A DNA stretch of 64,000 bases. Source: Lunularia cruciata (taxonomy: Eukaryota > Streptophyta > Marchantiopsida > Lunulariales > Lunulariaceae). This document shows, piece after piece, positions 57,618 to 64,000 of the stretch. The position numbers and the translations under genes were made by a program. The notes under the pieces were generated by a model. The model did no database searches and was not told the origin of the DNA. It saw nothing but the letters and a program-made list of their open reading frames with translations. The stretch covers positions 44,497,034 to 44,561,033 of the forward strand of contig OX419762.1 in NCBI GenBank assembly GCA_948567375.1, written 5' to 3'. The number at the start of each line of letters is the position of its first letter. Positions within the stretch are counted from its first letter, which is position 1.

Positions 57618-60600
57618 CTTTGCAGAGTGTTTGCAAGAGACCTCCCAGCGGGGATGCTGCGTAATTTCAATTGCTAGCAACACTGAAAACAAAGTTGAGA
57701 CTCCAGCTGAGTGTTAGGAAGTCTCTGAAGCATGTTCAGTGGAGCAAATGGTATAAATTTTACACCAAGATTTACAACCTAGGAACCAAGTCTCGACACT
57801 CTAGAGTGTTTCTCGTGTAACTCCTTGTCACGCACTCTGGTAACTCCCAAAGTTCCTAAAATCACTTCAAGTCCTGAATTGATCAGTTAGTGACACCTGA
57901 TCAGCTCACCAGCCTCGCTAGTTTCCGCTGCACTGCTAACACTACAAAACCTGCACTGCAAATCCTAAGATGTAGCAGTGAGAATGCAGCTACCAAGCTG
58001 AAGCCGAGTGAGTCAGTGATTACCTTTGGCAAGTTCTCGAACTTATATACTCAGCGAGCTGAAGTACAATCTCTGAAGCGTGGCATAAGCAAGTGCCCGC
58101 ACATGAAACTTGCAATTTGGAAGGACAATAAGAACTGCCCTGAGGATTAAGCGGAGCAAGATAAGGACCAGGAATGGCAGATTCCTGTTATGGACGTGCA
58201 GTAGAGACGGAAGAAGTTGCATTCTTGATGGTGAGGGACGAAGAGAGTGGGGAACGTTGCATGTTTTTGTGTGCGAGACCGTCAAAGGCGGAGCTGAAAT
58301 CAATTATTCTCCAAGTGAAAGTCAAAATAAGAATATAAACATGATCCACCACTCGTCACAATTCAAGCATGTACAGTAACTACATCAAAAATCGAGCGCT
58401 CCAATAGACAATTGAATACCTAGTTCAATCTTTCTGAGTATTGATATAGTGTAGCAGACGGATATTACTCCTACAGTGCGTCCAAGTATCCATGGTACCA
58501 TTCCATTTCTTCAAGACGAGTTCGCGCACAGTCAACTTAGGTACGCAAGACGTTGCAGACTGTAAAAGGATTGTTCAGCACCACGTGATCGGCTTGACAA
58601 GGATACATTTCTTCACGGAGTGCTGAACACCAACGGCAGCAATTTTTCTCCAACCGTTGACAATTTACTGTAGTTTCTCATGTGTGACTGTCGTTTATCA
58701 TTGCTGATTGAATTGATTTCGACTAATCTCGAAAATAATCAATGCGGGAAACATCCAGGCTCCATTTCTGCATCGATCAAGGAAATCCGGTAAAATATGA
58801 TTCATTCCTCTCTGGAAACAAGTTACTGTAACTGACCATGACGGTCTTCTGGCAATCCCAACTTCATCCATATCATCCGGGATTTCCTGTGACTACTTTG
58901 CCATTGGAAGGTGTAATTACTTTTCCATTTGATAACTTAAACGTCCAGGTAGCGATCGCACCTGGACTACGCTCGCAAGTTCCACAATCTTGGTATCCAC
59001 TGCCTGCCAATTGTTTCCTTGTAGGCCCATTTACAGATGGCAATCTGTAGCATATGTTGCCTGGCAACAACCTACTGCTATAGACAATTTTGTCTAAAAC
59101 GTATGTATATCAGGAAAACTGAGCCTTAGGGGCTGTTGGTGTGTACCAAGGTTTGTTCTATGTAGAAGTACTAGAGGTGTGTAATTGAGGCTGACCTGCA
59201 AGCACAATCGAACGAATCTAGCTTTATCATTTCTGCTCATCAACTTGTTTGCATGTACACAGTCCAGGAATCTACTTGAAACTGTGTCAACGTGGAATCG
59301 ACTTGAACAACCAGTCCAAACATGATAAATGCACGTCGAGATCTTGGTCTGACGTCGAATTCTTAGATCTGAAATCTCGGATCCGTCTGCTTTCTGAGAG
59401 AATCCGTGAAAATAACCCTCATTGTACAAACTTCTAGAAAAATCCCAACAAAGACGCTCCGACGGGACGTAGTATGTTTCAAACAATGGTCGGAGGGGAC
59501 CTGCAGGCGCTGGCAGGTCCTTCGAACCGGACTCGACCGGCGGGAGAGGGATGCCATTGTAAAGCCATTTAAGGCCTTTTCGGCCCTTTGGCCGGAGTCA
59601 AATATTTTACGGACGACAAACGGCGAAGTCCCGTAGTGCTTTTTTTCTCGGTTATAACCGGACATGCAAGATTTCCTCGCATGCGGCTTTGTTCCGGAAA
59701 CATGGCCTAGACAACTTCGGCATATCATATCTCGATTGGGACGTGACGAACATACACTTATAGTCCGTCAAAAAGGCTGTTGATGACAGAATCCTTAGGT
59801 CCATGCGTTCGTACTTAAGCTTGAACAGTTCTCACTAATGCTTCGGAAGTTCTTAAAGGCACGTGACACACTGTATTGAGCACCGACATCACATACTATG
59901 TGTACAGATTATAGCAGTGACCACACACCCACAGTATGGACAAAACTGCAGATGTAGACTTCCACAAGATTGGAGCCCACATTTCTAAAGAAATTGGACA
60001 GCTTCTTTCCACTGTAGATTTCGAAGGCAAGACATTACTAACTACTGATTAACATACTCCTTAATTCGAAATGATACATTTTAGTTCATGATCTCGACGG
60101 CCGCCAGATAAACGTCAACATGTATACTCGTGGATTCTTAGATTAAGGAACTCAAACGCATGGTATGGTAGATAAGTTCCTTCCGCCGATCATGATTTCA
60201 TACTGTAAACTAAGTTGAGGATCAGAAGTCGTGTCTTCTATTGCATCTTTACAGTGATTTGCATTTTTCAACTCATTATTGCATCGAGCTTTAGTCTCAA
60301 TCACCGGCGGTCGCTGAATAAAAACCTATCTGGAACTTCTAATTACGTCTACAGCTATATCTCAAATATGTTCTTGATTAGTTAAAACGGTCGAAGCTGG
60401 GTCAATTGAGATAAACCTGTCATCGTCTGTCTATCACTGAATGATCATGAATCCGGAATGCACAAGGTATCGAATTTTTTCCTCGACTCCCAGGTCTGAT
60501 ATGCTTGAAGAAACGAAACGACTTGTAACTGATCCTTACAATCTTCTCCCAGATTCTGGAGATCGGTCGGCAGTTTGTCAGCTACAGGTCTCGAGTGTCT

Positions 60601-61005
60601 TGGATCAGAAGGTCGACTGGCAGAGCCACCACTTTATCTATGCAAAGCTGCTTCAGTAGCGGGGATACAGTTGGTTACTGCGCAGTCTTCGTTTTCCTGG
60701 CAAGCAGATGTGCTGCTAATGAAATGATGCTGAGCGCCTCTGTATGAGTAACCACGAGTTCCTTGTACTTGCTAGCCAGTCCTCCACAGCATGTTGGTCA
60801 AAGAAATCCTGATTCTTGACCCTCCTGGAAGGAAATAGCTAGGTAATGGAACTCTTTAACTATTTCCTGCCGCAAAAGCGCACTAGCTGCTGCGCTTGAA
60901 ATCATCGACATGAACTCAACTCTTGCATCAAATTGCAAATTAAAGAACTCTGAAGAAACTTGTAAACAATTCAGATGTGCAGTGACTGGGAAAGGAGGTT
61001 ACTAT
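57618..61005. other. Intergenic between the two mannanase genes
   Basis: This holds the promoter side of mannanase A (no strong TATA seen) and the 3' side of mannanase B. A short GC-rich patch near 59,490-59,610 has a small hairpin (GGACCTGC ... GCAGGTCC). Minus-strand frames at 59094-59728 overlap each other and have no domain. Confidence 0.45.
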
Positions 61006-61010
61006 AGTTA

Positions 61011-64000
61011 CTATAGTTGTGGTGTGGCTTGCGTGCTGTCCAATCTATTTTTCAGAGCGTAGATCTTCTTGGTGATGCGAGTCAATCGCTCGGACTGCCT
61101 AGAGATGATGTCGGCTAACGAGCGGTCCCTGGCAAAAACAGCAAATCCGTCGCTCCATTGCTGCATGCCTTGAGGCAGCAGTTGCCATAGAGTGGCGCCT
61201 CCTGCAGCGCCACCGTTGTTGGCCGAGGAGAAGACGCTGTTATAGACCGTCCAGAAGAAGTCTCTGCGCTGCTTGGGCTGGTAGTGCGCAATCCGGTCAC
61301 TTTTGCCGAATTCCGAAAACACCACAGGCTTGTTCAAAATGCTCGCAGAATCTTTGATGTGCACGTTCATCCATTCTTGCAGGAATCTCAGCCGGTCGTC
61401 GACGCCATCATGCGGCAACCTGCATCGATCAAATCTCTTTCAATCTAAGTTAACGTCGTCCCATCCTTATATTGCTCTCACTATTCCAACCTCAATCAGT
61501 CTTTCTCAGGCCCCCATGTGCAAGGATGTAATAACATTAAACTAATCTCTACTTTCTAGGTACCAACCTAGAAGACAATCGTTTTGACCCCTGTGAGATA
61601 AGTTTGGCTGTTAGGCCATTGGTTTGTTGTGCTTGTCTGAATACAAAAACCTCGTGGGAAGCGTGGTCGATCAACCTGAAGAGCTAATATGCAGACTAAC
61701 TGCACTCCAATTCTGCAGGTACTTCAGTCGTAGGTTGGTGACAAGATACTTTCGATGAAGGTCAATTTTATAAGACACATGATCAGTTTTGGTAAGTCTT
61801 AGAGTCTGAGGGTAGATTTCCTCCTCAATCTCCTCAAGCTACTACCCGTGCATCTGTTTTGACTACGACATTTCTCCTTTACAGAAACATACTAACACTC
61901 CTGTCAGTCACACCAGGTAGTCTTCAAGTTGGACTAAACCGATTGCATCCACGATTATGCTAGTACCAGTTTGTACTGCTCATCTGCCACTCAACCGACG
62001 ATGTTGCTTACCAGAGGTCTGGGTAGCAATGGACTGTGGCATAATCGATGTAAGATATTTGATTGACCCGAAGGTAATCAGTGCCGTGGCCATCCATTTG
62101 GTTTGGATTGGCCCACATCCTATTAGAGCTACTCGCTCCATAAAATCCTTCCATTCCAGCCTGTAACAGATGTTTGTTGTCGGTTGATTTCACATGGGCT
62201 CCCATTTCCTTCACCCATTCCTGCAGATGAGATTATCATATGAATAAATTGATTATTGAATTTATTGCTTTTGAATCCAGTTATTAGTTTTTATTTTATT
62301 ATTTATTTTTTCTAAGAATTTTTTTTTTAATTATAGATACTTGCTAGAACTATAAGATACATTATATTGATCTCATTGAAACGACCAACCTACCGATTAA
62401 GGATAACGAGTATTAAGATACAAATAGGTTTTAAGAATCAGTGTATGTATATATCCTCAATAGAATCACCCGAAACTAAATTCGCCTGCAATTCCCATAA
62501 ACACTTTTCCTCCTTATTTTGTTGTTCATTAGAACTTTGTCGTTAGGTGCGTCCTTAGGTTTACCCCATTGAACAGTGTATGATCCCCATCTTATTTCAT
62601 CACGATCAGTATAGTTGAAATTCAGAATGGTATTACACTTTGGGTCGGTCTCGTACCACCAATGTGTCTCCAGAAGGATCAGATGCGCAACGTGGCTCGT
62701 TGATTAGCTCCCACGCCATGATTGTGGGATCATCTTTGTACACCACTCCAGTTATTGAGTTTACTCGCGTTAACACTTTCTGCAATCAATCATCACAAAC
62801 GTTGTAAAACGTCATTTGTTGTGAAGGTTAGCAAACTTAAAATTTACAAAATCGATCCCGGGATATTAAAGATATATCGAATAACGACGTATTGAAGATT
62901 AGTCAACTATAATTCTGTAGCATGCATGAAGAAACTGAAGAGCATCGCAACACAATCAATGTGCACTTCTAGAGTCATTTGAACTGATTCGAGCATAATT
63001 ACAGTGAGGAGATAGCCACATAGGTGAGATTATCGTGTTTTAGGATTAGCGTATGTCTAACCTAAGGTCACAAGAGAATTGTGATCACAAGGAATCCGGA
63101 ACTCTATTCAGTAAGCAATGGTAGCATCTGATCTGCATGCACAAATTATAACACGAAAACAAGGCTCTGCTCCACGTGTAACACGAACTTATTGCATATT
63201 AAACTGCTCACGGAGTATCAGTGTCCATCAGCCCGTAGCTATTATATTTCGGTTTCTGGAAAAATGGGTGATGATCGAGAATCTAGATCTCCTGAATGTG
63301 TACTCACCGCACAAAGGGCGACCTTTGGAATGGCTTTAATTTGTAGACCTTTGAGCTGTTCTGAATAATCTACAATATTTGCGGATAATCGAAGACTTTT
63401 GGGAATTGATATTGGTGAAGAAGTCGCAGCTGTGCTACCAGAACGTGTATTCCTAATCAATAATCTCAAGATGTGTACCAACGTACTACCGCCTGTTTCA
63501 GCAGAAGAAGTTGGAGGGTATACATGAGGTTCACCTGAACCCCATTGTTGTACGGGCCTAGCTATCTAATGCCCTAACGTTGTATGCTCAAATTCACAGG
63601 CCTACGAGAGGCCGATGCCGCCCTTCTGAAGGGACACTATCGGATTCGTTTTCTTTCTTGGTATTCCACAAATTTCATGCTCAAGTATCTCAAGGATCCC
63701 TTCCTGTCGTACAACATTGTGGCAGTGACGGAAGGATATATACATGGACACCAGACATGTTCTATTCATCTGTACAAATCAAGTTTTCCAATACTATTGA
63801 GGCTTAGCCCCATTTTACCTCTTATGTCTTATCTTTGTACTGCTTGATGGGTCTCCCCATCCTTCTTGTTATCCTACGCGGTCGCCTTTTTTTCAATCAA
63901 GTTTTCCCCCGAATTGACTTTTGTCATTATTGGTCAGCATGCATTGTCCTTGAGAAAGCTAGCGAGAAGTCTGTATACCTGGACGTGATTTCTGTAGTAG
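61011..64000 (-). CDS. MAN: Mannan endo-1,4-beta-mannosidase (GH5), second copy, 5' part beyond window
   Basis: Exons visible are the end of exon 2 (63979-64000, reading YYRNHVQ before GTATAC), exon 3 (62657-62779), exon 4 (62012-62220) and exon 5 (61011-61419). Exon sizes and phases match copy A (123 bp; 209 against 212; 409 against 394). Motifs are [12 protein letters not shown] (acid/base Glu, with the usual Arg-Cys), [21 protein letters not shown] and [11 protein letters not shown] (nucleophile Glu). Exon 1 with the signal peptide and most of exon 2 are outside. Introns are longer than in A (1199, 436 and 592 bp against 148, 193 and 222); intron 2 holds an antisense LINE-like tail. The frame is open throughout, so the gene looks intact. 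Confidence 0.9.
63242..63481 (-). other. Unexplained open frame in intron 2 of mannanase B (sense)
   Basis: It reads ...[20 protein letters not shown] then PKVALCA, followed by GTGAGTAC, a good splice donor. The text looks coding, but it is not part of the mannanase family and I do not recognise it. It could be a captured exon or a piece of an inserted element. Confidence 0.25.
63584..63784 (+). other. Unexplained open frame in intron 2 of mannanase B (antisense)
   Basis: The + strand frame reads [20 protein letters not shown] then [19 protein letters not shown], running directly into the LINE-like tail at 63,785. It may be the part of that element, or of a captured transcript, just upstream of the tail. 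Not recognised. Confidence 0.3.
63785..63893 (+). repeat. LINE-like 3' tail, copy 6, in mannanase intron
   Basis: It reads GAGGCTTAGCCCCATTTTACC, TTTGTACTGCTTGATGGGTC, TCCCCATCCTTCTTG, CTACGCGGTCGCCTTTTTTT. It has one of the best-preserved tails of the family here, suggesting a younger insertion. It lies antisense to the host gene. Confidence 0.88.

Noticed and set aside
57618-57692. Upstream ATG (57692) as start of mannanase A
   Set aside because: It would add 25 polar residues before the hydrophobic signal peptide; the ATG at 57617 places the signal at the N-terminus.
59480-59620. GC-rich patch as a tRNA or snoRNA
   Set aside because: A short hairpin is present but no cloverleaf or box C/D or H/ACA arrangement could be built.
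59094-59728. Two overlapping minus-strand frames of 121 and 130 residues
   Set aside because: They lie in different phases, have no domain or signal, and no plausible splice link was seen.
1-64000. CRISPR array, operon or prokaryotic system
   Set aside because: The tandem arrays have no spacer structure, and the window has spliced plant genes and retroelements throughout.

Overview
The window is nuclear DNA from a land plant. The best support is a secreted GH5-type endo-beta-mannanase gene with five exons and canonical GT/AG introns, plus typical plant repeats: Ty3/gypsy, Ty1/copia, PIF/Harbinger and LINE-like relics. A non-seed plant such as a bryophyte or lycophyte fits the right half, but that is an impression, not a demonstration. 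There are no bacterial-style operons.

The window has two unlike halves that meet near 32.007 kb. The left half (1-32.0 kb) is AT-rich, poor in CpG, and has no host gene I can support. It holds a coiled-coil-like relic (0.1-1.2 kb), a roughly 230 bp tandem repeat (1.35-2.05 kb), a decayed Ty3/gypsy pol (3.05-5.58 kb) followed by two tandem 3'-end-plus-LTR segments (to 7.24 kb), and a decayed Ty1/copia gag-protease piece on the minus strand (7.4-8.4 kb). Two more copies of the same LTR family lie at 10.7 and 13.87 kb. Two PIF/Harbinger transposase fragments in opposite orientation lie at 18.6 and 23.1 kb. Two pyrimidine-rich blocks follow, one carrying a very regular 80 bp minisatellite (25.2-25.9 kb). 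Near the edge are a decayed unknown ORF (30.2-31.65 kb) and a 242 bp tandem duplication that stops exactly at the boundary.

The right half (32.0-64 kb) is richer in CpG and carries the genes. It begins with a degenerate minisatellite of about 105 bp period whose units hold a small palindrome (32.8-34.45 kb). Next is an intronless Arg/Ser-rich repeat protein gene (35.9-36.9 kb, minus). A zone of LINE-like fragments follows (37.8-42.25 kb). An intronless ankyrin-repeat protein gene with a possible upstream ORF is at 50.4-51.95 kb (minus). Two mannanase paralogs lie in tandem on the minus strand: one complete (54.9-57.6 kb) and one cut by the window end (61.0-64.0 kb). A short repeat with a hairpin near its 3' end occurs eight times here, in both orientations. 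It appears to be the 3' tail of the LINE-like element. I saw no copy left of 32 kb, just as the left-half LTR family is not seen on the right.

The mannanases would be secreted and cut mannans in the cell wall. No functional link between them and the ankyrin or repeat-protein genes is visible. The boundary at 32.0 kb could be a real chromatin or transposon edge or an assembly misjoin; the sequence alone does not decide.
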